Below, in pieces: positions 34,192-42,714 of a stretch of 53,472 bases of DNA. The notes beneath the pieces were generated by a model, which was given only the letters and a program-made list of their open reading frames with translations, made no database searches and was not told where the DNA came from. Origin of the DNA: Oligoflexus sp. GTDB lineage: Bacteria > Bdellovibrionota_B > Oligoflexia > Oligoflexales > Oligoflexaceae. The translations under genes and the position numbers were made by a program. Within the stretch, counting starts at the first letter, position 1. The number at the start of each line of letters is the position of its first letter. The stretch covers positions 1 through 53,472 of the forward strand of contig NZ_DASTAT010000040.1 of assembly GCF_035712445.1 (NCBI RefSeq). Reading direction: 5' to 3'.

Positions 34192-34764
34192 ATGAACGCA
34201 TTGGCAAGGTTCGCAGGTTTTTTGCTCCGGCTCATGGGCTGGCAGGTCGTGGGTCAGCTGCCGGCGCAGAAAAAATTCATTGTCATTGTAGCTCCGCATA
34301 CATCCAACTGGGACTTTTTCGTGGGACTGGCCCTCGGCCTTCACTGGAAGGCGATGAAGAAGACGATCTGGTTCGGCAAGCATACGATCTTTGTCGGTCC
34401 TGTGGGGCGCCTTCTGAAAAAACTGGGCGGCATTCCCATCGACCGTTCGCATCCGCATCGGGTGGTGGGGCAGACCATCGAGGCCATGAAAAAAAGGGAC
34501 GAGCTGATCCTCGCCCTGGCGCCCGAGGGCACGCGCAAGTGGACCGATCACTGGAAGAGCGGTTTTTATCTGATCGCCCTGAAGAGCAAACTACCCGTGG
34601 CTTTGGCTTTCATTGATTATAAAAATAAGCGCGTGGGGCTCGGCCCTCTGGTGCAGTTCACAGGCCAGGTGGAAGCGGACTGGGATCTTCTGCGGCAGTT
34701 CTATAAAAAAGAGTGGGCGCGTTATCCCGCTGACTTCAGTGAAATACGCGCCAAGCGGCATTAA
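34192..34764 (+). CDS. PlsC-like lysophospholipid acyltransferase
   Basis: 190 aa. The acyltransferase motifs are present: HTSNWD (H-x4-D catalytic pair, about residues 41-46), GRLLKKLGGIPIDR (block II/III) and APEGTRKW (substrate-binding EGTR). It should acylate a lysolipid or related acceptor at the inner membrane. It resembles the short PlsC-like group that is not the main essential 1-acylglycerol-3-phosphate acyltransferase. Start 34192 with ACAGGAG upstream; the longer frame from 34153 has no site. The TAA stop is interlocked with that of the convergent CheX-like gene in TTAA. Confidence 0.87.
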   Translation: MNALARFAGFLLRLMGWQVVGQLPAQKKFIVIVAPHTSNWDFFVGLALGLHWKAMKKTIWFGKHTIFVGPVGRLLKKLGGIPIDRSHPHRVVGQTIEAMKKRDELILALAPEGTRKWTDHWKSGFYLIALKSKLPVALAFIDYKNKRVGLGPLVQFTGQVEADWDLLRQFYKKEWARYPADFSEIRAKRH

Positions 34765-35327
34765 AGGAATTCGATGTCGTCCTCTTCCTCGGCCGGGACG
34801 GCTTCGGTGAGCGTCGTCAGTTTCTGCCGCGCTTCCTGGCCGGTGATTTCATACTGAGCCGATACGAGGACCTGCAGCTGGGGATTCGACACGCGGAAGA
34901 CCAGCGTTTGACTGCTCCAGTTCACATCTTCGAAAAAGATTTCGCTGAAGCCTTCCAGATCGAGCGGGATGCTCTGACCCAGCTCCAATTTCAAATGCGC
35001 GATATTCCGCTTCAGGCGGCCGCCGAGGACGTTGCAGAGTTCTTTCATGAAGTCGATCGCGACCTTGTCCGAGACTTCATTCCAGTTCTTATGCTGGCGC
35101 ACGGCGGCGAGTCGCTTGGCCTCTTCCAGATGAAAATGGATCTTCAGAAACATGCGCATCTGGGCGTTGCTGAGGAGCATGATGACCATATGCTCGGCGA
35201 AGGCCAGATCCTTTTTGGGAATCGGGGCGATGTTCAGCTTTTCCGAAGGAACCTGCTTCTGAAAGAACTCAGAGAGCATGCCGGAGATCGAATTTTCAAG
35301 GTTCTGATGGATGGGGTCAGCGTGCAT
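34761..35327 (-). CDS. CheX-like chemotaxis phosphatase-type protein
   Basis: 188 aa. The beta-alpha-beta pattern fits CheX: FLKIHFHLEEAKRLA, then VAIDFMKELCNVLGGRLKR with Glu-x-x-Asn (ELCN), the CheC/CheX/FliY catalytic motif, and strands TLVFRVSNPQLQVLV. Such proteins remove phosphate from CheY-like receivers. It lies 7 nt downstream of a SpoIIE-type phosphatase gene, so they act together or share regulation. TGAGGG precedes the ATG. The acidic C-terminal tail (EEEDDIEFL) is unusual. Confidence 0.6.
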   Translation of the reverse strand: MHADPIHQNLENSISGMLSEFFQKQVPSEKLNIAPIPKKDLAFAEHMVIMLLSNAQMRMFLKIHFHLEEAKRLAAVRQHKNWNEVSDKVAIDFMKELCNVLGGRLKRNIAHLKLELGQSIPLDLEGFSEIFFEDVNWSSQTLVFRVSNPQLQVLVSAQYEITGQEARQKLTTLTEAVPAEEEDDIEFL

Positions 35328-35334
35328 GGGTCCC

Positions 35335-36540
35335 TCAGGCTTTATAGGAGATGAAAATCATCGCGACATCATCCTCGACTTCTGTACCTTCCCAGCTCTG
35401 CTTCATGAGTTCCAGGCAGCCGTTCTTCAGCTGATGGATATCACCCTTCATATCAACAATCATCTGCCTGATGACTTTTTCCTTGATGACCTGGCCGTTT
35501 CTGTCCTTGTTTTCCAAAAGACCGTCGGTATAAAGAACGATCGTATCGCCGGGCTGCAGGTTGAATTCATAGACATCGAAACGCGGATCCGGGCTGAAGC
35601 CCAGGATATCCCCGCCGCCTTTGATGCGCGACAGCTGACCCTGCTTCGCCTGATAGAGGAAGGGCAGGCGGTGACCGGCATTCAGAAAGCAGGTCTTGCC
35701 AGTGCCGATTTCAACCGAGATGAAAAACATGGTCATCGAAAGCCGCGCATCGGCTTTCAGGATCATGCTGTTGGCCGCCGAGGCCAGGAGCATCAAACGC
35801 TGCGATTGCGTATAGGACGCGAAGAGCTTTTCCTGATCATGGAAGAGCTGCTCCGTGGAATAGATCGCGCCATAGACGACGCCCGTGAGCAGGGCTGATG
35901 AAAGACCATGGCCGGTCACATCCCCGACGTAGACGTTAAAAATGTCGTCTGGCTCGTCATAGTGATAGCCAAACCAGTCGCCGCTCGTTTCCGCAGCCGG
36001 GACGAAGATGGATTCGAGCTTGACGGCCGGCGGCAGCGTGCTGTCGGGCAGAAGGGTTTCCTGGATGATTTTGGCTTTCTTGATCTCGTCTTCGATCTTC
36101 TGCTTTTCCGAATTGATCGCTTCCATCTTCTTATAGGCGTGATCCAGCTCCGTGGTGTCGGTGCCTTTGATCAGGAACAGGGGGATTTTGATGTGGCTAT
36201 CGATCATCCGGGTGATCTGCCAGTAGATCTTGATCTCATCGCTCATGTCCTGATTCGAGAAGCTCGCGTTCTCAAAGGGGACCTTGTTCAGGATCTCGCT
36301 GAATCTGCGCGTCACGCGGCCTTCCGTCAGCTCGTCGATGGTGCGGCCGAGGATATCGGTCTTGGAGCGATTGAAAAACGTCATCCCATGCTGATTCAGG
36401 CGGTAGATGCGGCCAGCCTGGTCGGTGATGATGATGATGTCGGGCTGATTGTCGATGATGTTGCGGGAAAAGTATAAAGACGTTTCAAGAACCCTTATGA
36501 TTTCATGGGTCGCAATGAGATCATGGTTGGTTTCTTTCAT
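35335..36540 (-). CDS. PAS-SpoIIE (PP2C-type) serine phosphatase
   Basis: 401 aa. A PAS sensor covers about 25-125 (DIIIITDQAGRIYRLNQHG...ILGRTIDEL), a helical coiled-coil linker 130-170 (ELDHAYKKMEAINSEKQKIE) and a SpoIIE/RsbU phosphatase domain 175-401 with metal-site motifs SGDWFG, YVGDVTGHGLSSALLTG and VLYTDGLLE. It would dephosphorylate an anti-sigma-factor antagonist or another phosphoserine target in response to a PAS signal. Start at 36540 chosen over an upstream TTG; GGAG lies 9 nt before. It leads an operon with the CheX-like gene. Confidence 0.9.
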   Translation of the reverse strand: MKETNHDLIATHEIIRVLETSLYFSRNIIDNQPDIIIITDQAGRIYRLNQHGMTFFNRSKTDILGRTIDELTEGRVTRRFSEILNKVPFENASFSNQDMSDEIKIYWQITRMIDSHIKIPLFLIKGTDTTELDHAYKKMEAINSEKQKIEDEIKKAKIIQETLLPDSTLPPAVKLESIFVPAAETSGDWFGYHYDEPDDIFNVYVGDVTGHGLSSALLTGVVYGAIYSTEQLFHDQEKLFASYTQSQRLMLLASAANSMILKADARLSMTMFFISVEIGTGKTCFLNAGHRLPFLYQAKQGQLSRIKGGGDILGFSPDPRFDVYEFNLQPGDTIVLYTDGLLENKDRNGQVIKEKVIRQMIVDMKGDIHQLKNGCLELMKQSWEGTEVEDDVAMIFISYKA

Positions 36541-36618
36541 CCCGCGAGACTCCAACGGAAGTGGGACATATTCCTGTTAATTCTAACAGGTTTCCTGTCC
36601 GCCCGCTAAACTTCTGCC

Positions 36619-36643
36619 GGAAAAGCCTTCGGGCGCGGAAGGA
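36619..36643 (-). terminator. Possible terminator of cydAB
   Basis: Minus strand CCTTC, 7-nt loop, GAAGG, then CTTTTCC, about 50 nt after the cydB stop. Short stem and short T-run, so only tentative. Confidence 0.35.
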
Positions 36644-36690
36644 GCCATCGCGGTCATTTCTGGAAAAAAGACTTCAAAAACCGTTTTTAT

Positions 36691-37734
36691 TCAGGGCTTG
36701 TAACGTCGCTCTTCATCCAGGGTGTCCCACTTGAAAATCTTGAAAAGATAAGCGAGCGCTGGAAATATGCAGAGGGAGCCCACCACGAGAGCACCGACCA
36801 GCACACGCAAGGTCGCGGCCGGTGCCGCTGCTTCGTAAAAGCTGAGCGCGCGATGGTACGAGTCGGGCGCATAGTAAAGGGCGGTCGGATACTGGGCCAT
36901 GAACCAGGACAGGATGATCGAGGCCACGAGCATGACGCTGAATGCGCGCGCCCAGGTCGTCCAGATCGAGCGATTGAGGCTGATCCACACCAAAGGCACA
37001 AGCAGGATGGCCAAAGCGAAGAAGCCGAGGCTCATCGGGTGCTGCAGTATCATCTGTAAGAGCGGTCGTCCCATGAATTCCGCCATGATCAAAGGCAAAG
37101 GCGCGATCAGAGAGGTGACGACCAAAGCGATCTTGGCCTTGCGACGCAGGATGCGGGTGAGTTCGATTTCATCCGCCTCGCCCACCAAAAAGATGGTGGC
37201 CAGCATCGTGCAGAAACTGGCGGTAAAAAGCCCGAGACTGATACAGAAGGGATTGAGCCAGGGATCCAAAAAGAGTTCCGCATAGGTCTTGGCTTCGGGA
37301 TTGATCAAACCCGCCACCGACGAGCCGCCCAAAACACCCAGGAAAAAAGCCGTCCAAAGGCTGGAATAGGCGAAGATTCGTGTATACGTTCGCCGGTACG
37401 TGCGCGCCGTATCATAGTAGCGAAAGGTGAAGGCGCAGCCGCGCGCCACGATTCCGACGAGCACCGCCATGAGCGGCAGATGCAGATAGGTGCTGCCCTC
37501 GGTATAGACGCGGGGAAAACCCATGAATACGATCACGACCGCCAGGATCAGCCAGACGTGATTGGCCTCCCAGACCGGAGCCATCGCGTGGGTGATCAAA
37601 GCCCGCTCGTCTTCGCGCGTATCCTTGCTTAAAAAAAGTTCCATGATGCCGCCGCCCAGGTCGGCGCCACCAAAGAGCACATAAAAAAGAATGGCAAGCC
37701 CCAGAAAAATGAGAACGACATCCACCATGCTCAT
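36691..37734 (-). CDS. cydB: Cytochrome bd quinol oxidase subunit II
   Basis: 347-aa integral membrane subunit with about eight helices. The N-terminal LFGGADLGGGIMELF and MAPVWEANHVWLI with the conserved Trp-Glu are family hallmarks. It pairs with CydA to reduce oxygen to water with quinol electrons, without pumping protons. The start overlaps the cydA stop as ATGA. No CydX-like small frame was found after it, and cydCD are not nearby. Confidence 0.95.
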   Translation of the reverse strand: MSMVDVVLIFLGLAILFYVLFGGADLGGGIMELFLSKDTREDERALITHAMAPVWEANHVWLILAVVIVFMGFPRVYTEGSTYLHLPLMAVLVGIVARGCAFTFRYYDTARTYRRTYTRIFAYSSLWTAFFLGVLGGSSVAGLINPEAKTYAELFLDPWLNPFCISLGLFTASFCTMLATIFLVGEADEIELTRILRRKAKIALVVTSLIAPLPLIMAEFMGRPLLQMILQHPMSLGFFALAILLVPLVWISLNRSIWTTWARAFSVMLVASIILSWFMAQYPTALYYAPDSYHRALSFYEAAAPAATLRVLVGALVVGSLCIFPALAYLFKIFKWDTLDEERRYKP

Positions 37735-39059
37735 GCCGACACCTCCTTATCCTGGGTCTGACCGAGATCCTGCTGCAGCGTCGTGATCTGGCGGCGAACG
37801 AGCTGATAGACGACCAAGCTGAGCGCGAGATAAATCACGAGGTAAAGAATAAGCGTAAAGATGATGCCCGGCCTTGGGGTCAAAGCATCGGCCGTTTTCA
37901 GATAGCCGTATATCACCCACGGCTGCCGTCCCACCTCGGTGACCACCCAGCCTGCCTCGATCGCAATCAGACCGAGGGGGGACATGGCCACCAGAGCCTT
38001 GAGCCAAAGCGGTTTAAGAAAATTCTGCGGCTTTTTCCAAAGCCAGAAAAGACCCACAATCCCGACCAGGGCCATAAGCGTTCCAATACCGACCATGATC
38101 TGAAAGGCGATATGCGTGACCACGACCGGCGGCCAGAGCTCCCGCGGAAAATCATTCAGACCCTTCACCTCGGCATTGAAATCGCCAAAGGCGAGAAAGC
38201 TGAGGGCTTTGGGTAGGGGCAGCGCATAATCCGTGCGCCGCTCTTCCACATTGGGAAGGCCGCCGATCAAAAGCGGGGCCCCTTTTTCCGTCTCAAAATG
38301 CCCTTCCATGGCCGCGAGTTTAATCGGCTGGCGCACAGCCACGCTTTTCGCAGCAAGGTCACCGCTGATGGGTTGAATGATCGCGGCCACCGCGCCCACC
38401 ATAAAGGCGATCTTCATCGCCTCATGGTGCACAGGATGTTTGAGCTTGAGGTAAAGCAGCGCGTGCACGCCGGCAAAGGCAAAACCAACCGCCTGAAACG
38501 AGGCGATGATCATATGCACGCCCTGTCCCAAAGCCGCTTCATTGAACATGGCCGCCCAGGGATCTATATTGATCGGATGGCCATTATTCCAGTCAAAACC
38601 CGCCGGGCTATTCATCCAGCCATTGGCGCAGATCACAAAAAATCCCGAGGCCACACCGGAAAGACCCACCATCACCCCGCTGAGCCAGTGGCTGCGCTCG
38701 GGCAATTTTTTCCAGCCGTAAAGAAAGATGCCGATGAAAATCGCTTCCAGGAAAAAGGCCGCGCCTTCCCAGGAAAAGGGCATGCCGATGATAGGCCCGG
38801 CATGAATCATAAAGCCCGGCCACAGAAGGCCCAGTTCAAACGACAAAGCGGTTCCCGATACGGCCCCAACCGCGAAAAAAATCGCCACGGTCTTCGACCA
38901 GGCCTTGGTCAGGACGCGGAATTCGGGCCTTCGCGTTTTCAGATAACGATGGTGAGCGATGGACATGAGAAAGGGCATGGCAATGCCGACGGCTGCGAAC
39001 ACGATGTGGAAACCAAGACTCAGAGCCATCTGAGTCCTTGCCGCGAGAAGATCGGTCAT
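37731..39059 (-). CDS. cydA: Cytochrome bd quinol oxidase subunit I
   Basis: 442-aa haem-bearing subunit. Conserved features include the N-terminal SLGFHIVFAAVG with the axial His, GRQPWVIYG near 385 and the EGAAFFLEAIF region with the haem-d-site Glu. The quinol-loop segment between about 235 and 320 is short, and the overall length is below the about 520 aa of E. coli CydA, as in the cyanide-insensitive CioA subgroup. AGGAGG precedes the ATG. It lies 20 nt after an alpha/beta hydrolase gene on the same strand, so the three genes form one operon. Confidence 0.95.
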   Translation of the reverse strand: MTDLLAARTQMALSLGFHIVFAAVGIAMPFLMSIAHHRYLKTRRPEFRVLTKAWSKTVAIFFAVGAVSGTALSFELGLLWPGFMIHAGPIIGMPFSWEGAAFFLEAIFIGIFLYGWKKLPERSHWLSGVMVGLSGVASGFFVICANGWMNSPAGFDWNNGHPINIDPWAAMFNEAALGQGVHMIIASFQAVGFAFAGVHALLYLKLKHPVHHEAMKIAFMVGAVAAIIQPISGDLAAKSVAVRQPIKLAAMEGHFETEKGAPLLIGGLPNVEERRTDYALPLPKALSFLAFGDFNAEVKGLNDFPRELWPPVVVTHIAFQIMVGIGTLMALVGIVGLFWLWKKPQNFLKPLWLKALVAMSPLGLIAIEAGWVVTEVGRQPWVIYGYLKTADALTPRPGIIFTLILYLVIYLALSLVVYQLVRRQITTLQQDLGQTQDKEVSA

Positions 39060-39079
39060 GGTACCTCCTGAACTGGCAC

Positions 39080-40042
39080 CTATCGCGATTTCGAGCGCTT
39101 TTTCGCCTTGGGAGTGCTGGGTTTCGAAGACGGCCCCTCGGCTCCTTCCGCCGTCTTTTTCAGCTCGCCGGGTTTCACTCGTTCGGCAATAAACTTCTCA
39201 ATCCGTAGGTGTATGAATTCCGGTAATTCCAATGGCCCGATATGACTTCCGGTGGGCAGAGTCAGAAGGTCAGCACCGGGAATGCTTCTATGGAGTTTCA
39301 AACAGATCGGGTAGGGCGTAAAGCGATCCTTGTCGCCGGCCACCACCAGGGTCGGAACCTTGATTTCAGGCAGAAGGTCTTCCGCCGAATGACGCGTGGC
39401 GCCGTCCAGCGCCGCAATATAAACAAGCGGCTTCATGGCCCCGACATCTTCAAAATAAACCCGAAAATCCCGACGTCGCGTCAGCCAGGGATTCACTTCA
39501 AAGAGCACGGCATAAAGATAGGCGATCTCGGAATCCAGGAGCGGACGCCAGACTTTCTGAATATGCTGGTCCCATTTGAAAAAGGCTTTTTTCAGCCAGG
39601 GAAGGGCCTTGGCGAAAATGGGATTGCCATGCACATGACGCAGGGCTTCGCCATAAGGTCCGTTGATCAGGATCAAACCGCTATAGATGGAGCGCTTTTG
39701 CCGATAGCATTCGAGCGCGACCTGCACGCCCATGCTGTGACCGACCAGGATAATGGGGCCTTTGACATCCAGGTAATCGAGCAGATCATTGATGTCTTTG
39801 GCAAAGGTTTCCACGGTCATCGTATCCAGGTTTCGGGGAATGGCGGAGTCGCCGTGCCCACGGTACTGGCTATGAATGATGCGGTACTGCTGCGCAAAAT
39901 AGGGAATGAAATATTTCCAGATATATCCAGTACAGGCGACGCCATCACACAGGACCATGGTCAGAGGGCCCTGGCCCACGCTTTGATACCAAATGTCGGT
40001 TGCGTCTGAGCTGGTGAAAAAGCCTGTTTCCCTGGCTGGCAT
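39080..40042 (-). CDS. Alpha/beta-fold hydrolase
   Basis: 320 aa, no signal peptide. Nucleophile elbow GHSMGVQVA near residue 106, oxyanion region LCDGVACTGYIW near 30, acid Asp in VVAGDKDRFTPY and His in GSHIGPLE. The last 30 residues are Lys/Ser/Pro rich (TPKAKKRSKSR), which is unusual for the family and may bind nucleic acid or membrane. Start 40042 with ACAGGAG 5 nt upstream; an upstream ATG at 40084 has no site. Only 20 nt before cydA, hence probably co-transcribed with the oxidase, though no functional link is known. Confidence 0.87.
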   Translation of the reverse strand: MPARETGFFTSSDATDIWYQSVGQGPLTMVLCDGVACTGYIWKYFIPYFAQQYRIIHSQYRGHGDSAIPRNLDTMTVETFAKDINDLLDYLDVKGPIILVGHSMGVQVALECYRQKRSIYSGLILINGPYGEALRHVHGNPIFAKALPWLKKAFFKWDQHIQKVWRPLLDSEIAYLYAVLFEVNPWLTRRRDFRVYFEDVGAMKPLVYIAALDGATRHSAEDLLPEIKVPTLVVAGDKDRFTPYPICLKLHRSIPGADLLTLPTGSHIGPLELPEFIHLRIEKFIAERVKPGELKKTAEGAEGPSSKPSTPKAKKRSKSR

Positions 40043-40246
40043 GCTGGCTCCTGTGGACCATGGATCGTAAAAGGATCGTCGCATAGTGTGGCACGAAAAC
40101 CGTTCACACGGAAAGCCCTATGTTCGACGTTTGATCCTGAAATACGAGAGGCCACATCGGGGAAGGCGCGGGACCTGACGGACGCATTCCCGGCCGTCAG
40201 GCTCTTTGCAGGCATAAATGAGTGACAGCCGTTGGCGGCGAAAGCC

Positions 40247-40945
40247 TCAAAGGATGCTGGAAGCCGCGCGAATTCCCGAGATGGTCCAGCCGCTGTTGGT
40301 TCCACCGGATGAACTGCAGCCGCCGAGGGTATGTACGCCCACCAGCTGACCGCTTGTATTCAGAACGCCCGATCCTGAGCTGCCGCCTTGCGTATCGAGG
40401 CCTGCATAATAAATGCGCGAGCCGCTGGCGCTGCCGGAAAGCGAGCCGAAGGCCACCACTTTGGGCCTGGCTTCCGGATGCTGAATAATGGTGAGGCTGC
40501 TCGTCGCCGAACTGCCCAGTGGAGTGGGTGTCACGCCGGGATCAGCGTTCAATTGAATCAGCGCATAATCCGGCGAGCTGCTCGATTCAACAAATTTGCC
40601 TTTGACCGTCACGACCGGGCCGTCGGCATTGGCTTCATAATTGAATTCCACGGATGCGCTCTGACCTTTGCTGCCGCAGTGGCCTGCAGTCAGGAACAGA
40701 TTCTTATAGGCTCCGACGGTGCCGATGTAAGTTCCCGAACAGTTTTGATTCAAGCGACCGACAGCCTCTTCACGTTCCTGCACATAGGAGACTGTGCCGC
40801 GATAGTTATTGATAGCCACAAAGTCCTGGGTTTTGCCGCAGATGGATTTGACTTCACTGGTTTCCACTGTGCCGTCTCCGCAGCCCAACATAACTGTCCA
40901 GCCAGTCAATAACAGAGCCCAACAAAATCTCTTTTCTTTTAGCAT
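40247..40945 (-). CDS. Trypsin-like serine protease lipoprotein
   Basis: 232 aa with lipobox VMLGC (Cys22). The chymotrypsin-fold triad is visible: His in LFLTAGHCG (about 87-90), Asp in SSPDYALIQLN (about 130) and Ser in QGGSSGSGVLN (about 192). The protein has paired cysteines like glutamyl-endopeptidase-type bacterial proteases. It probably works at the cell surface on protein substrates. Monocistronic; no inhibitor or partner nearby. Confidence 0.85.
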   Translation of the reverse strand: MLKEKRFCWALLLTGWTVMLGCGDGTVETSEVKSICGKTQDFVAINNYRGTVSYVQEREEAVGRLNQNCSGTYIGTVGAYKNLFLTAGHCGSKGQSASVEFNYEANADGPVVTVKGKFVESSSSPDYALIQLNADPGVTPTPLGSSATSSLTIIQHPEARPKVVAFGSLSGSASGSRIYYAGLDTQGGSSGSGVLNTSGQLVGVHTLGGCSSSGGTNSGWTISGIRAASSIL

Positions 40946-41152
40946 CTTATTTCTCCGCTAAGGTCGCTTTGATTTAGTATTATTTAGCTATTACAAAAAA
41001 TGCCTTAGCAACATTAACTAAAACTAAACGACAGTGCGAAAGATACAGGAGGGAAATGGATACAGTGACTTTTCGTCATGAAGTCAGCATGTTTCCAGGA
41101 AATCCTGAATCCCCAAGCGGCGGATGAATTTTTTTGAAGAGACTTCCTGGGC

Positions 41153-41602
41153 TCAGGCTGCTGCGTGGGCCACTCGTTTCCTAAGGGCCGCGTGCATCGC
41201 CTGAAAGCGCCTTTGCAGAAGCTTATGAAAGATGCGGAAGAGGGACGAGGCCATAAGGCCCTTGATATCTTCTGTCTGAATGACAAGGGACTGGCCACCT
41301 GGGCTGTCTTCCACTGTAAAGCTATGGCGCGCCGTGTAAAGCCAGGGAATGAACGCCTTGTAATCCCAGGCCAGCATGGTTTTGGAAGGATCCACGGTCG
41401 TCACGCGGCAGCTCAGCGGCATGGCCGGCCCAAAGCCCATGGAAAAGAACACGCGAATTGCCTGTCCCACCTGCGGCTGGCCGTCTATGCGGACGATATA
41501 AGGATTCCAGTCCGCATAGCGAGTCCAGTCCACCAGCGTTGCAAAAACCTGCGCACGCGGGGTCGGCAGCGTCTGAGTATCCTTCACCAGCGTTTCAAAC
41601 AT
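41153..41602 (-). CDS. SRPBCC (START-like) family protein
   Basis: 149 aa with the helix-grip pattern of the SRPBCC superfamily: ASP-like first strand, PRAQVFATLVDWTRYADWNPY (in two stretches, FATLVDWTRYADWNP), AWDYKAFIPWLYTARHSFTVED and a long C-terminal helix. Proteins of this fold bind hydrophobic ligands. No specific ligand can be inferred. Divergent from the MreB-like gene. Confidence 0.85.
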   Translation of the reverse strand: MFETLVKDTQTLPTPRAQVFATLVDWTRYADWNPYIVRIDGQPQVGQAIRVFFSMGFGPAMPLSCRVTTVDPSKTMLAWDYKAFIPWLYTARHSFTVEDSPGGQSLVIQTEDIKGLMASSLFRIFHKLLQRRFQAMHAALRKRVAHAAA

Positions 41603-41731
41603 GCGGCGTTCCTCCTCATCTTGATCCTATCATAAGAGCTTATGCTACACTCAGCATTGGGATGAATTTCGCTGGACAGGGCCTGGGTTTGATGGTCCGA
41701 TCGCCCGGTGACTTCATCAGGAGGAAGCACC

Positions 41732-42703
41732 ATGGTCTGTCGACTCGCAATGGATCTGGGAACCGCCAAAACCATTATTGCCGATGAAACCCACGGCATA
41801 CTCTGCAAGCAGCCAAGCCTTGTGGGATTTGATAGCAAGAGCCGTCGACCCGTGGCGGTGGGAGCGAAAGCCGCACGGCTCTTCGGGCGCACGCCGCATT
41901 CGATCGTCATCACGAGGCCACTCAAGGCCGGTCGGGTGCACGATTTCGAAGCCGCCGCCATGATGCTCCGATCCTTTTTCGAATCCCTCTCGCTCCGGCC
42001 CCGCAATGTGCAGCTGGTGGTCGGAATCCCGGTTGGACTCACCGCTGCGGAAAAGCTGGCCTTGCGCCATCTCCTGCGGGATCTCGGCGTTCGCAGTGTT
42101 CATCTGGTGGAAGAGCACATCGCGAGCGCGGCCCATGAAAGTCTGAATCTGATGCAGGAATGCGCTGGCGTCATCATTGACGTGGGCGCGGGGCTGACGG
42201 AACTTGCGCTTTTAGGGTCCGGCACCGTCCTCGCCTCGCGCAGTCTTTCCTGGTCCGGTGATCGCCTGACCGAAGAGATCGAACGCATCCTGATTCAAAA
42301 TTATGCGCTGCGCCCCTGCACGAGCATCGTGGATTCGGTGCGCTGGCGCCTTCTGCATCCCGAGCAGGATCCAGGGCCCTGGATTTACCGCGGCTATCAT
42401 CTTCTATTGAAACGCGCCGTGGGATTTACTTTGAAAAAAGAGGATTTCTTCGGCCTTTTGCCGTCTTTTTGCGATGATGTCCATAAGGGTCTTTTGGAAA
42501 TACTGACGGAAGCCGGAATCCCATCCCACGATGCGGCTCTCTATGATGGTGGCCTGACCCTGACCGGATCGGCGCTGCCTTTGGATCTTCTGAGCAGGAA
42601 TTTGGAAACCCGCACCGGCCTGCCGGTCCATATTTCATCCGAGCCCAATGAAAGCGTTGTGCATGGCCTTCGCAGGATGCTGACCTACGCCGACTATTTT
42701 TGA
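41732..42703 (+). CDS. MreB-like actin homologue, divergent paralogue
   Basis: 323 aa of the MreB/Mbl actin-like family. Phosphate-1 motif LAMDLGTAKTIIAD near 5, the VVGIPVGLTAAEKLALRHL region near 92, phosphate-2 IIDVGAGLTELALLG near 148 and adenosine motif DGGLTLTGSALPLD near 274. The hydrophobic loop and N-terminal amphipathic helix of housekeeping MreB are absent, and the middle (PEQDPGPWIYRGYHLLLK) is unlike it. No mreC/mreD follow. It may form filaments for a special process; its neighbours on the opposite strand make or cut polysaccharide. Start at 41732 with AGGAGG. Confidence 0.82.
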   Translation: MVCRLAMDLGTAKTIIADETHGILCKQPSLVGFDSKSRRPVAVGAKAARLFGRTPHSIVITRPLKAGRVHDFEAAAMMLRSFFESLSLRPRNVQLVVGIPVGLTAAEKLALRHLLRDLGVRSVHLVEEHIASAAHESLNLMQECAGVIIDVGAGLTELALLGSGTVLASRSLSWSGDRLTEEIERILIQNYALRPCTSIVDSVRWRLLHPEQDPGPWIYRGYHLLLKRAVGFTLKKEDFFGLLPSFCDDVHKGLLEILTEAGIPSHDAALYDGGLTLTGSALPLDLLSRNLETRTGLPVHISSEPNESVVHGLRRMLTYADYF

Positions 42704-42714
42704 TAAGGCCGCGG

